Below, one piece after another: positions 17,931 to 27,189 of a stretch of DNA of 64,000 nucleotides. The notes below the pieces were generated by a model. The model did not search any database. It saw only the letters and a program-made list of their open reading frames with translations, and had not been told where the DNA came from. The stretch spans positions 21,268 through 85,267 of the forward strand of contig CAJOLH010000003.1 in assembly GCA_905235375.1 (NCBI GenBank), written 5' to 3'. Position numbers and translations under genes: made by a program. Origin of the DNA: an uncultured Bacteroidales bacterium. Lineage in GTDB: Bacteria; Bacteroidota; Bacteroidia; Bacteroidales; UBA3663. Numbering within the stretch: position 1 is the stretch's first letter; every line of letters begins with the position of its first letter.

Positions 17931-18929
17931 CTAAGTATTTTCTTGGTTTACTAATGAAATGAAACCACTAACCATAGACTTCAAAATATAATGAAAGAAA
18001 GACAAAATAATAACAATAGTGCACGATAATAATGTTGAATAAAACAAACTAAATGACTCACAAAGAGTATATTTCCGAATCAAAAAGATTATCAAGACAT
18101 GAAACATATATACGCCTAAAGTATTGCCTCCTATAAATGATATTATATTATGAATTTTATTGTAAGTTATTTTAACCCCTACAAATCTACAATAAATCCC
18201 CAAAGAAAGCAATAAAGCTCCAATAGTCGGGAATTCACTATTAACTCCCTCATAAACAATATGATAATAATTGCTTAATAAAACTACTTCTAAATTAATT
18301 AATAACAAGCCTAAAATAATTAATATATAAGAATATCGTGGTGGAATATTATTATCCTTAAAATAAAAACCAAAATAAAAATAGACCAAGGCATATAATG
18401 TAAAGAACCCATCATGTTCACTAATATGAACATGAGGACTCGATCCTAGAAATAGGATAATATCAACGAGTAAGTTAGAAAGAAATGGATAAACAAGTAA
18501 AAAAGATAGGCATACAATTCGCAACCAATAAATTCGATTTAAAAAATAACTAAATAAATATACCATTCCCAATGTCCCCAAAAACCAAAAATGTACCATT
18601 TTATCCTCAATGGAAAAACATTTTTCTGTGATCAAATATTGCAGAACGAACTTTCCAAACAAGAAGAGGATAAGCATTTGAAAGGCTTTAATAAACGATT
18701 CCCAAAAAGAAAAATGCCTTGGCAATATCAAAGCTCCATGAACCATGAGAAATAGTGGGACACTTGACGAACAAAACGACAATAAAAATTTGTTGAAATT
18801 TGGATAATAAAATGCTCCAGCTTCAATACTTCCGAAATCAATTCCCCCTAAATGATAGAAAACAATCATGAATATGGCGATAGTCTTGATCAAATCATAT
18901 CCAAAAATGCGATCCTGATTATTCCACAT
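17931..18929 (-). CDS. Acyltransferase family 3 membrane protein
   Basis: This is a 332-residue protein with about ten hydrophobic segments. The start RIFGYDLIKTIAIFMIVFYH matches the acyltransferase-3 pattern with the conserved His, and SVPLFLMVHGALIL takes the place of the usual FFxxSGY motif. It probably acetylates or otherwise acylates a polysaccharide sugar. The ancestral end of the decayed glycosyltransferase upstream overlaps its start codon, showing the original operon joint. It is very AT-rich. The second acyltransferase-3 gene of the locus is at 7308-8372. Confidence 0.85.
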   Translation of the reverse strand: MWNNQDRIFGYDLIKTIAIFMIVFYHLGGIDFGSIEAGAFYYPNFNKFLLSFCSSSVPLFLMVHGALILPRHFSFWESFIKAFQMLILFLFGKFVLQYLITEKCFSIEDKMVHFWFLGTLGMVYLFSYFLNRIYWLRIVCLSFLLVYPFLSNLLVDIILFLGSSPHVHISEHDGFFTLYALVYFYFGFYFKDNNIPPRYSYILIILGLLLINLEVVLLSNYYHIVYEGVNSEFPTIGALLLSLGIYCRFVGVKITYNKIHNIISFIGGNTLGVYMFHVLIIFLIRKYTLCESFSLFYSTLLSCTIVIILSFFHYILKSMVSGFISLVNQENT

Positions 18930-19322
18930 ATGAAAGATTATATTTCTTCATCACGGCACGAAGCTGCTTACGTAATTTTATTACTGTTGTTTATGCGCCA
19001 TAATGCAGAATCTTGGACAGATTCATTGATCAACAATGGGAAACGAGAATAATGATGTTATCCGATATTTATCTTCCAATTCTTTCCATGAAGGCAAAGA
19101 AGTTGGATTACCTTGCCTGTCAAGCTTAGATCCAAAATCCTATTTGCACAAATACATTGGGGGTGTTTTTGATAAGCAGAGAACAACAATTCTAATGTTA
19201 TCATGTGGATAAAGGATATCATCATCAACAGTTACAATTATCGATTCCAGATATTCTGCCATAGCGGGAACTAATTTTGTATAAAGTCAGAAATCTTCCA
19301 AATACTTTACAACTAGCCCCAC
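18919..19322 (-). pseudogene. Decayed glycosyltransferase gene, relative of the gene at 21205-22116
   Basis: Reading the minus strand here gives LVVKYLEDF, a TGA, then LYTKLVPAMAEYLE and IIVTVDDDILYPHD. This matches the intact neighbour's TKLIPALREFPED and IIVTIDDDIFYKPD. The same frame meets a TAG at about 19,140 and a TGA at 19023-19025. After a frameshift it gives QDSALWRIN, and after another QLRAVMKKYNLSYVE and a stop at 18919, matching the intact gene's IRAVFNKYNL end. Two internal stops, at least two frameshifts and loss of the N-terminal third show decay. The terminal stop overlaps the ATG of the acyltransferase gene, the normal joint style of this operon. Confidence 0.85.
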
Positions 19323-19334
19323 AAATATCAAATC

Positions 19335-20237
19335 TTACCGAAAACTATCTACCCAATAGTTCACATCATAACTATCGACGATGTTAGACGGGAGTAGGGC
19401 AAATGGAGAATAAAGAAAATCAGATAAATTATCAATATCATCCAATCCAAGGATAAAAATATTCTGAGGTCGATAGAATGAATAATTACGAACAGTTGGA
19501 TTATTAGTAAGTAGTTTGCGATGAATGGACATCGCTTCCAATGGACGAAGTGTACATGATAAATCTCCAGTATGTACTATTTCAACTATGCAAAGTGATT
19601 GCAATGCCAGTTCCATATATTTTTTATATGGTATATAATCGGAAGCAGTTTTCACCTTTATGAATTTACAAGTGTAAGAGGAAAGTTTGGAATAAATATC
19701 CTCAATTTCCTCCACCCTATTCTTTGCATATCCAACAAAAAAGAAATCGTAAAGAATCGCATAATCTTGCAAGTGCGCCGCTTGATGATATGGCTTGACA
19801 TTAAAGAATTGAGAATGCCATCGGAATCCAAATTTTTCAGCATCCAATTCATTGTATGTGATAATCTCAAAATGATTCTTCTTGATGGTGATAAGATTGT
19901 TAATAAAGGCCCTGTTAGTTCCTTTATAATTCCATAACCAAATATAACGTGATACCCTATCGGGCACAATCCTACCAACAGCTGAAATCAATACAGGATC
20001 AGTGTATTCTGCAATTACAACCGCATCATTTTGCTTTAATGATCGTATAGCATTACGCAAACTGCCTCCCAACACAAAACTTGTCGGCATCGGCATAGGA
20101 TAGCCATATTTACGAACTACTCGCTGAAAAAGATTGCTGTTCCTATTGAGCGGGAAGAGCAAAACATCAGAACGGCCTTTTAAACCAGAAAGGACAAATT
20201 CCCAGATATCAACATCTGGATAAACAATTAATTTCAT
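19335..20237 (-). CDS. Putative polysaccharide-biosynthesis glycosyltransferase, family uncertain
   Basis: The 300-residue protein has no signal peptide and no DxD motif. It contains YDFFFVGYAKNRVEEIE in the middle, then IVEIVHTGDLSCTLRPLEAM and HRKLLTNNPTVRNYSFY, an arrangement that resembles the donor-binding half of GT-B enzymes in capsule loci (Glu followed by LRPLEA and KLLTNN). I infer a glycosyltransferase but cannot name a CAZy family. Its stop is followed 12 nt later by the decayed glycosyltransferase. It overlaps the upstream GT2 gene by ATGA. Confidence 0.6.
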   Translation of the reverse strand: MKLIVYPDVDIWEFVLSGLKGRSDVLLFPLNRNSNLFQRVVRKYGYPMPMPTSFVLGGSLRNAIRSLKQNDAVVIAEYTDPVLISAVGRIVPDRVSRYIWLWNYKGTNRAFINNLITIKKNHFEIITYNELDAEKFGFRWHSQFFNVKPYHQAAHLQDYAILYDFFFVGYAKNRVEEIEDIYSKLSSYTCKFIKVKTASDYIPYKKYMELALQSLCIVEIVHTGDLSCTLRPLEAMSIHRKLLTNNPTVRNYSFYRPQNIFILGLDDIDNLSDFLYSPFALLPSNIVDSYDVNYWVDSFR

Positions 20238-21208
20238 CTATGCTTGAGAGAACTCAAAACATCTCTCATTCTCAATATCCACAATGCAATGGCAGGAAAA
20301 TGATGCACCACTAGCCAAGACGAGACTTTCAGATACATCATCGTTTTGTAGTGAAGTATATCATGATGACATTCTGGGTAAATAGTTTTCCATAATCGAA
20401 TATCTCGTGTCTGAGGAAAAATAAGCAAATACTGTTTCAATTGGAACTTGAGCCAGTTCAACTGATAATGATAATAGTCCGTCAAACCATGCTCGCTCAA
20501 GAAATCCTCAATGACAGACCCACATTGGACCAAATCTAAACATTGAGAAGTTGAAACCGAATATGTCAAAGAGGCCTCATTTAGCACATGATGATATAAA
20601 ATCTCATTTATAGATTGTGTATTCCGTGACAAAAGAAGGACCTCCAATGACAAGCATAAATCTTCTCCCCAATTAATGTTCAATGGGACTTTCAAGCCAG
20701 TTTCTTCCAAAAACCTACGTCGAATGAGTTTAGTCCATAGGGCTCCAGTCTGAGGACTGATGGAAAACGAAAAAGAATCGATATTGACTAAAGAAGAAGT
20801 CTGACAAATCCTTGTGCCATCAGAAGCATCAACAAAATATCCACAAGTTACAACATCTGCATTGGTTGCTTTTGCTCTAAAATACAATTTCTCATAAAGT
20901 AAAGCTTCCACCCAATCGTCACTATCGCAATAGATGATATACTCCCCTTTCGCATCTTTCAAACCAGCTTGTCGAGCCGTGCCTACTCCACTGTTCCTAT
21001 CAAGAATAATGAATGAAACTTGATTAATCCTCTTAGGATAGTTGGATAATATATTTTTAACGCAATCAAGGCTTCCATCTTTAGACCCATCATCAACAAA
21101 AATAAATTGCAGTGAGTCTAAAGACTGACCGAAAAGACTACGACAACATTTGCTAATATATTTGGATGAATTATAAACCGGTATAATTACGGAAACCTTT
21201 GGAATCAT
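20234..21208 (-). CDS. Glycosyltransferase family 2
   Basis: This is a 324-residue GT-A protein with the standard PKVSVIIPVYNSSKYISKC start, FVDDGSKDGS and IIYCDSDDWVEALLYEKL. It shows ATGA overlaps with both neighbours (20234-20237 and 21205-21208), so it is tightly coupled in translation with the uncertain glycosyltransferase after it and the unusual one before it. The C-terminus (about 280-324) is basic and hydrophobic, a possible membrane-associated tail. The sugar specificity is unknown. Confidence 0.92.
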   Translation of the reverse strand: MIPKVSVIIPVYNSSKYISKCCRSLFGQSLDSLQFIFVDDGSKDGSLDCVKNILSNYPKRINQVSFIILDRNSGVGTARQAGLKDAKGEYIIYCDSDDWVEALLYEKLYFRAKATNADVVTCGYFVDASDGTRICQTSSLVNIDSFSFSISPQTGALWTKLIRRRFLEETGLKVPLNINWGEDLCLSLEVLLLSRNTQSINEILYHHVLNEASLTYSVSTSQCLDLVQCGSVIEDFLSEHGLTDYYHYQLNWLKFQLKQYLLIFPQTRDIRLWKTIYPECHHDILHYKTMMYLKVSSWLVVHHFPAIALWILRMRDVLSSLKHR

Positions 21209-22116
21209 CCTAACAAAGGATAAAGATTATACTTATTAAAGACAGCCCGTATCTGAATGTCATTACGACATTCCCGAGGATTCTCATTTAAATACACAAG
21301 ACCTGATCTTTGCATACGAATGTTGGCCACACCTCCTGCGAACCCATTCTCATATCGACAATCGACATGAACGATATTGGTACCTTTCAGAATAGCCATA
21401 GCTGTAAACCAAATATCATCAGCAGTAGGACATAATTCACGAATAGCTGAAAGTGAATGAGGTGGATAAAGGCATCCTTCTACCCCAATGATTACATTTC
21501 TCCTAGTGATATCATGCAGATAATTAATATGCTGCCACTTTAAATAACTCTCCAATTTTCCATTGTTGTCAATCGTCATAACTGCCACTCTATTAGCCAG
21601 GATGGAAGAAGAATCTTGATAATGGGCTTGCAACAAATTCTCTATCATGTCTGGTTTATAGAAAATATCATCGTCAATAGTAACGATAATATCTTCGGGA
21701 AACTCCCTCAAAGCAGGAATAAGTTTGGTGTGCGGTCCAAGATCCTTCACGTACCGAATTTCCAACCCTCGCTTAATCTGATTCTCAAGGTAACATGAAG
21801 TTACTTTTTCCTCCTCAGGCAACCAGAGAATAATTCGATTAGGTTTAATCGTACCTTGCATAATGGTTTCAATAGCCATAAATGCATCTAAAATACGTTT
21901 GCCATGAGATGTTAAGGAAACGATAATTTGTCTGTTGGGCACATAGACTTCTTTTGATATACCCATCTCCGCAGAATGAAGAACCATTTGGGTATATTTG
22001 AATTCCAAATAATCAGAGAGAGACATTATCGAATTTGCCTTCAAACGATCATCAACGAACGATTTCAGTTTTTCGGGAATTCCAATATATGAGAGCAACC
22101 TGAAGATAAAATTCAT
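21205..22116 (-). CDS. Glycosyltransferase-like protein with TIDDD motif
   Basis: The 303-residue protein contains VSLTSHGKRI near residue 70, TKLIPALREFPED, then IIVTIDDDIFYKPDM, a GT-A-like Asp triplet likely to bind metal and nucleotide-sugar, followed by GVEGCLYPP and ADDIWFTAMA. Proteins of this kind occur in capsule and LPS loci and are usually annotated only as glycosyltransferase. A decayed second copy lies at 18919-19322. The start ATG at 22116 follows the flippase stop by 17 nt and the gene overlaps the next GT2 gene by ATGA. Confidence 0.75.
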   Translation of the reverse strand: MNFIFRLLSYIGIPEKLKSFVDDRLKANSIMSLSDYLEFKYTQMVLHSAEMGISKEVYVPNRQIIVSLTSHGKRILDAFMAIETIMQGTIKPNRIILWLPEEEKVTSCYLENQIKRGLEIRYVKDLGPHTKLIPALREFPEDIIVTIDDDIFYKPDMIENLLQAHYQDSSSILANRVAVMTIDNNGKLESYLKWQHINYLHDITRRNVIIGVEGCLYPPHSLSAIRELCPTADDIWFTAMAILKGTNIVHVDCRYENGFAGGVANIRMQRSGLVYLNENPRECRNDIQIRAVFNKYNLYPLLG

Positions 22117-22133
22117 AAAGAAAATAAAGGGAA

Positions 22134-23660
22134 TTATCCTTTTACCTTTTTATTTAAATAGAGACGTAATAATCTTTTTTCTGAAGCGTCTAATAATAAC
22201 AAATAGGATAACAATGAACTAAGAACGACGAACAAGAACGCTGCACAAACCTTAAAAAGAAAACCAACAGGTAATGTATTACGAAAAGCTAAATACCCTA
22301 TAGAACAAATCAGGATGATAGATAGAGCCATCATACAAGTCGATAATAAAGATCTAATATGTAAATGAGGAATATTAGATTTAAGGACAAAACAATCTGA
22401 AACAACTATAACCAAGAGGCAAAATATATTGCACCAATAAGCGCAAGTAGGAGAAAAAGAGAAATAAAAAAGAAGGTAAATAAGTGGCAAACATAGGAAC
22501 TTCAGTGTTCCACTTACTATACTTATTACCTTAATATTTCCTTCAGCAAGTATCCCTATATTGAGTATGCTGTTGATCAAACCAAAAATTGTGTCTAATA
22601 AATATATCCGACTAAAAACGACTACAAAAGGAGGTAAAAAACCAAGCCAATGCTGAATGAGGTATGGCATTTCAACAATAGCAGGTACAATGAAAAAACT
22701 GATGATTATAAGGGTAAATTTAAAGGACTGATTCATGTACAGTTGCATCCGAGAATAATTGCTCACAGCATATTGCTTGATTATCTGAGGCCGGAATGCA
22801 GCAATGATGTTATGTCCAAATACCCAACAAGTACCTTGAATCATAGAAGCCAAACCACATGAGGCATTCAGCACAACACCAAAAAAACGATTGATTAAAA
22901 TATTAACACCCTGAAGACGAATGGTCTCACCTGCATCATAATATAGATTCCATCCTGAAAAAGAAAGCATTTTGCGCAATATCTGCGGATGCCATTCAAA
23001 GCAAAGATGAGACTCGGCAAAATGTCTATGACAATAGATACGATAAATGATGCGAATCAGAACTGTTACTGCAAAGGACAAAACTCCATAGAATATCAGT
23101 TTATCATTCGAAGCAAGCTGAAGAAGCCACACAATGAATAATTTCAAAAATGCATTCAGAATCTCCATCCACGCATAAACATCCATTTGTTCATGAGCCA
23201 AGATTACAGCAGAATATGGAGCCTGTGTGATACCGATGACAGCAGAAAGAATAGATATCTGATAGATACAATTCGCCGCAAAATGACGCTCTTGGGGAAT
23301 GTCCAATTGATGATTAACAAACCACAATCCGATAGTTTCCGCAAAAAATACAATAATAAAGGCTATAAACAAATGACTTTGAAAAGCGGCATTAAAGGTC
23401 TGTTTAAGTTTGTCAAAGTCGCCTATTCCTAAATCGTAAGTTATAAACCTGGATGTGGCACCTTCAATTGAGGTGTTCAGGAAACCCAGCATGGAGACGA
23501 TACCTCCAACCAGTCCTAATATGCCATAATCTTCTACGCCAAGCGTCTGAAGGACAATCCTACTCGTATATAAACCCACAACAACACTTATGAGTGTCCG
23601 AAAATACAGCATCAGTGTGTTGCGGGCTATACGCGGAGGAGATGGTTCAGTTGGCTGCAT
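22134..23660 (-). CDS. Polysaccharide flippase (second Wzx-like protein)
   Basis: This is a 508-residue integral membrane protein with about 14 hydrophobic segments. It starts RIARNTLMLYFRTLISVVVG and continues SRIVLQTLGVEDYGILGLVGG, the usual opening of the Bacteroidales lipopolysaccharide biosynthesis/MATE-like flippases. It is only distantly similar to the WzxC-like protein at 16464-17921. Having two flippases suggests that the operon exports two products or is a mosaic of two ancestral loci. Its ATG shares a base with the stop of the Wzc-type gene (TAATG). Confidence 0.92.
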   Translation of the reverse strand: MQPTEPSPPRIARNTLMLYFRTLISVVVGLYTSRIVLQTLGVEDYGILGLVGGIVSMLGFLNTSIEGATSRFITYDLGIGDFDKLKQTFNAAFQSHLFIAFIIVFFAETIGLWFVNHQLDIPQERHFAANCIYQISILSAVIGITQAPYSAVILAHEQMDVYAWMEILNAFLKLFIVWLLQLASNDKLIFYGVLSFAVTVLIRIIYRIYCHRHFAESHLCFEWHPQILRKMLSFSGWNLYYDAGETIRLQGVNILINRFFGVVLNASCGLASMIQGTCWVFGHNIIAAFRPQIIKQYAVSNYSRMQLYMNQSFKFTLIIISFFIVPAIVEMPYLIQHWLGFLPPFVVVFSRIYLLDTIFGLINSILNIGILAEGNIKVISIVSGTLKFLCLPLIYLLFYFSFSPTCAYWCNIFCLLVIVVSDCFVLKSNIPHLHIRSLLSTCMMALSIILICSIGYLAFRNTLPVGFLFKVCAAFLFVVLSSLLSYLLLLDASEKRLLRLYLNKKVKG

Positions 23661-26188
23661 TATTCGTCCTTTTCGTCACCTTCATTTTCTTTCTCGCGAT
23701 TATAACCATAAGCGTAGCCATAGCCATAACCATACGAATAACTGCGGCCATAACCATACGAATATCCATAACGGCTGCCATACTTATGATAACCATATCG
23801 GCTGAAGGCATCAGTAGGAGCATTGAGCAGAATTGTCATCTTTGGAAGACGATTCTCGTCGTAATACTTCTGTACATCCGGTAGTGCAGAGAGTTGCAAC
23901 GCCTCTGCACGAACAACAAAGATAGTCATATCTGCCAATCGTGAAATGATGGTAGCATCTGCCACAATCTCGAGAGGTGGGCAATCGAGGAAGATATAAT
24001 CATAATCCTTACGAACAGATGCAATGAGAGCATCCAATTTTTGATCATAAAGCAATTCTGTTGGATTCGGTGGGACCTTACCAGCAGGCAAGACCATAAG
24101 ATCTGGGACCTCTGGAACGGGTTTGATCAATTCACGAAAATCATCGACATAACCACCCAAATAATTGGATAATCCTTTGGAATGTTTGCCAACAAGGGCC
24201 GAAAGCGAACGCTTGCGCATATCTAGGTCGATAACAAGTACCTTCTTTTTCTTAAAAGTCAAGGCTAACCCAAGATTGCTGACTATAAAGGTCTTGCCAG
24301 AATTTGGATTGAAGGAGGTCATCATGATAACACGAGCTTCGTCAGTCCTTCCTGCCACAAATTCCATATTGGTACGAATAACACGGAATGCTTCATTCAT
24401 CACATTGGTGCTGTTCTCCTTTACCACCATGTGAAGCGTCTTGTCCTCACGATGTTTTCTGCCTTTCAACAAATCCTTGATTTTAGTAACTTTACGAGAG
24501 AACCAGGAACGATTATCCATCAATGGCAATTCCCCAAGGAATGGAATATTCAAATTATCCAGATCCTTGCGTCCACGCACAGAGGTGTTGGCTAACTCCC
24601 GTAGGATAAGAAATGCTATCGGAATAAGCAGACCAACAAGCATGCAAAGCAAATAAACTCTTATGGCTACAGGAGAAGTGGGTGAATTACTGCCAGATGG
24701 TGGAGTAACGACTCTGTTATTATATGCCGTAAACGCCTGGGAAAGTTCATTTTCTTCTCGCTTTTGAAGAAGGAACAAATAAAGTGATTCCTTAACCTTC
24801 TGCTGACGTTCGATAGAAAGGAGGTATTTGTTTTGTGAAGGAGAAGCAGCTACTTTGACATTGCTTTGTGCTCGTACACCTTGGGCAGAACGAATATATA
24901 GATTCAATTCATCGATATGATTATCGATGGAGTTAATCATCGTGGCTCGAAGGGCTGCTAACTGAGCATCAATATCCTTGACTATCGGGTTTTCCAAAGA
25001 GCTTGCGGAAACCAAGTTGTTACGTCGCATCAGCAAGGCATTATATTGACTAATTTGACCCGTAATACTTGCATTACTCAATCCTTGGCTTGCAGGCAAC
25101 AATTGAGTAAAATTGTTTTCATTAGTCAGATAACTTCGTAATGAACGAGCCATATATAACTGATTATTATAGCCAATAATCTGTGAATTTGCTGATGCAG
25201 CCTGGTTAACATACATACCTGCCATTGATTCAGCATTACCAATAATCAGATTATCCGATTTATAATCTGAGATGTTGCTGTCCACACTGCCTAATTCATT
25301 CTCAATCACGTTTAATCGCTCACTGATAAACTGATTGGTGCTGATGGAAACCTGATTACGATCATCCATCCATTGCTCGTTGTAAATGGCAATCACACTG
25401 TATAAAACCTCTTCTGCTCGTTGAATATCATTATCTTTAACTTCCAAATTAATAATCGTTGAACCAGCCTCAGACTTAACTTTCATCTCGTTCGAATATT
25501 TGGATAAAGCTGCTTGAGCACGTAGATGTGTCACAGTAATAGGACGCTCCGGTTTATAAAAATAAGGTGTGGAAGTGATAACAAGATTACCGATGGGTGT
25601 GGCAATAGTCCGACCTAACTGCCCAGACAAAGGAGAGGTTTCTATTACTCGACCATTCCGAACGAAATTACTTAAAACGAAAGTGCTGTCATTGTCAAAG
25701 ACTACAGAAACTTTGCTTGATTCTTGCTCCTTTGCCTCAAGCAGCTTCATGTCGATTGGCAAATTGCTGCCATAAAGAACTGCATTTCGAAATGTGCCTT
25801 CAATCTCATACTCCATCTGAAGATTTAGTCGACGAATAACTTCTGACATCACAACAGGTGATTTGATAGTAAAAATTTCATTCGTCAAATCGACAGACTG
25901 TATCAAAAGACTGGCATCACTATAGCCGTAAGCTGATGAACCCAAAATATTACTTTTATTCATGTCTTTCAAAAGAATAGAAGCTTTTCGGGTATAAGTG
26001 GGACGAGTTTTACGAAGGTAAATATTTGCAACACCATATCCAAGAATCACACATAAAAGGATCCAATACCAGTTAGAAAAAAGAATAAGCAGGATATCCG
26101 AGATCCGTAAGGACTGGGTAGAAGCGGCAGACTGCGCCGAGTTCTGCTGCTGAACAGCGGATTGTTGCTGATTATTATTGGGGAGCAT
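23660..26188 (-). CDS. Wzc-type polysaccharide co-polymerase/tyrosine autokinase
   Basis: This 842-residue protein has a Gln/Ser-rich N-terminus, TM1 at about 36-57, a periplasmic Wzz domain with coiled-coil character (about 60-505), TM2 at about 508-530 and a cytoplasmic BY-kinase domain. The kinase shows Walker A in FNPNSGKT (626-633), Walker A' VLVIDLDMR (650-658) and Walker B YIFLDCPP (731-738). The C-terminus (798-829) is a dense cluster of 14 tyrosines alternating with glycine, the expected autophosphorylation tail, followed by an acidic end. Such proteins set chain length and connect to the Wza exporter. It is the second gene of the operon, 19 nt after Wza. Confidence 0.95.
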   Translation of the reverse strand: MLPNNNQQQSAVQQQNSAQSAASTQSLRISDILLILFSNWYWILLCVILGYGVANIYLRKTRPTYTRKASILLKDMNKSNILGSSAYGYSDASLLIQSVDLTNEIFTIKSPVVMSEVIRRLNLQMEYEIEGTFRNAVLYGSNLPIDMKLLEAKEQESSKVSVVFDNDSTFVLSNFVRNGRVIETSPLSGQLGRTIATPIGNLVITSTPYFYKPERPITVTHLRAQAALSKYSNEMKVKSEAGSTIINLEVKDNDIQRAEEVLYSVIAIYNEQWMDDRNQVSISTNQFISERLNVIENELGSVDSNISDYKSDNLIIGNAESMAGMYVNQAASANSQIIGYNNQLYMARSLRSYLTNENNFTQLLPASQGLSNASITGQISQYNALLMRRNNLVSASSLENPIVKDIDAQLAALRATMINSIDNHIDELNLYIRSAQGVRAQSNVKVAASPSQNKYLLSIERQQKVKESLYLFLLQKREENELSQAFTAYNNRVVTPPSGSNSPTSPVAIRVYLLCMLVGLLIPIAFLILRELANTSVRGRKDLDNLNIPFLGELPLMDNRSWFSRKVTKIKDLLKGRKHREDKTLHMVVKENSTNVMNEAFRVIRTNMEFVAGRTDEARVIMMTSFNPNSGKTFIVSNLGLALTFKKKKVLVIDLDMRKRSLSALVGKHSKGLSNYLGGYVDDFRELIKPVPEVPDLMVLPAGKVPPNPTELLYDQKLDALIASVRKDYDYIFLDCPPLEIVADATIISRLADMTIFVVRAEALQLSALPDVQKYYDENRLPKMTILLNAPTDAFSRYGYHKYGSRYGYSYGYGRSYSYGYGYGYAYGYNREKENEGDEKDE

Positions 26189-26207
26189 CGCTATAGAAAT
26201 TTATGAA

Positions 26208-27026
26208 TTATTTGAAAAGTGCAATCAGACTAAAAATACTGGTGATGATACCAACCCAAAAAGTGTAGTTGACCATCTGAGAACCATATTGTGTTGTTGT
26301 TCGTTTAACCTTGTTGTTAGGCTCAATATAAATGACATCATTCTGTTGTAGATAAAAGACTGGAGAATTATACACGTCTTCTGCAGAACAAAAATTCACT
26401 TCGTAAGCGATACGCTTATCCATACCGACTTCTCGGATTACCTTGACATTTTCACGGAGACCTGTCAACTGGAGATCGCCTGCCTGTGCCATTGCATCAA
26501 TGAGCGTAAAATTGTCACGATCTATATTGATTCGCCCTGCATGTCCAGCAGAACCAATGATTGTTACAAATAGATTATTATAATCAACTGTCACGACTGG
26601 ATCCTTTACCAAATTCTGATCCTGTATCATCTTCTTGATGAATTCCTCTAATTCAATTCGGGTTTTACCAGCGACAGGGATACGACCCAAAACAGGGAAA
26701 TCAATGCACCCATCATTGCCAACAACATAATAAGAATCCCTTCGATTGTTTGTTCCAGTTCCTCCTCCTGAAGCATTGCCCACTGAATAATTACTATACA
26801 ATGAAAACAGCGAAGATAATGCCGCATCACGTGTGGATACAAGAATACTAATCTCATCGCCTTCCTGAAATACTACAGCTTGAGGTTTAGCAATCGTTAC
26901 CTCCTGCTCCAACGGCATGTCCTGAAAGTAAGTAATGTTGTAAGGTGTGGCACATCCCGAAATAATCAGGAGTGCAATAGCGAAAAATGAAGCGCGGATA
27001 GCGCAATGTTTGTTAAATCGTGTCAT
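26208..27026 (-). CDS. Polysaccharide export outer-membrane lipoprotein (Wza type)
   Basis: The 272-residue protein has a lipoprotein signal peptide with lipobox IISGC (Cys25). It contains a poly-export domain (about 50-140: EGDEISILVSTRD, then DGCIDFPVLGRIPVAGKTR) and a SLBB domain (TIIGSAGHAGRINIDR, about 155-235). A final hydrophobic segment (about 252-270) may form the outer-membrane helix seen in Wza. It is the first gene of the operon, preceded by a TAnnTTTG promoter and a leader of roughly 125 nt. It works with the Wzc-type protein to carry the polymer across the envelope. Confidence 0.95.
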   Translation of the reverse strand: MTRFNKHCAIRASFFAIALLIISGCATPYNITYFQDMPLEQEVTIAKPQAVVFQEGDEISILVSTRDAALSSLFSLYSNYSVGNASGGGTGTNNRRDSYYVVGNDGCIDFPVLGRIPVAGKTRIELEEFIKKMIQDQNLVKDPVVTVDYNNLFVTIIGSAGHAGRINIDRDNFTLIDAMAQAGDLQLTGLRENVKVIREVGMDKRIAYEVNFCSAEDVYNSPVFYLQQNDVIYIEPNNKVKRTTTQYGSQMVNYTFWVGIITSIFSLIALFK

Positions 27027-27157
27027 ATCGCAGTTGTTAAATTAGTTTCAGTAATTGAAAAATGCAGCAGAAATCAATGTTAAGGTTTTCAACGCCTACG
27101 GCTATGGATGTCACATCAACAGATGGCACAACCATTAAGGATGAATAATAAACGCCG

Positions 27158-27189
27158 CAAATTTATATAAAAAAAATAACACCCCCAAA
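27158..27189 (-). promoter_or_regulatory. Promoter of the polysaccharide operon
   Basis: On the minus strand, TTTG (27189-27186) and TAAATTTG (27165-27158) are separated by 20 nt, an exact match to the Bacteroidota -33/-7 pattern. It lies about 130 nt upstream of the wza-type start. It overlaps the terminator hairpin of the upstream transcription unit, so the -33 box lies in the hairpin loop. No flanking inverted repeats of the invertible-promoter type were seen. Confidence 0.7.

Noticed and set aside
23594..23884. Plus-strand frame rich in Ile/Ala/Thr opposite the Wzc tyrosine tail
   Set aside because: It is created by the repetitive Tyr-Gly codons read in reverse; no independent signals.
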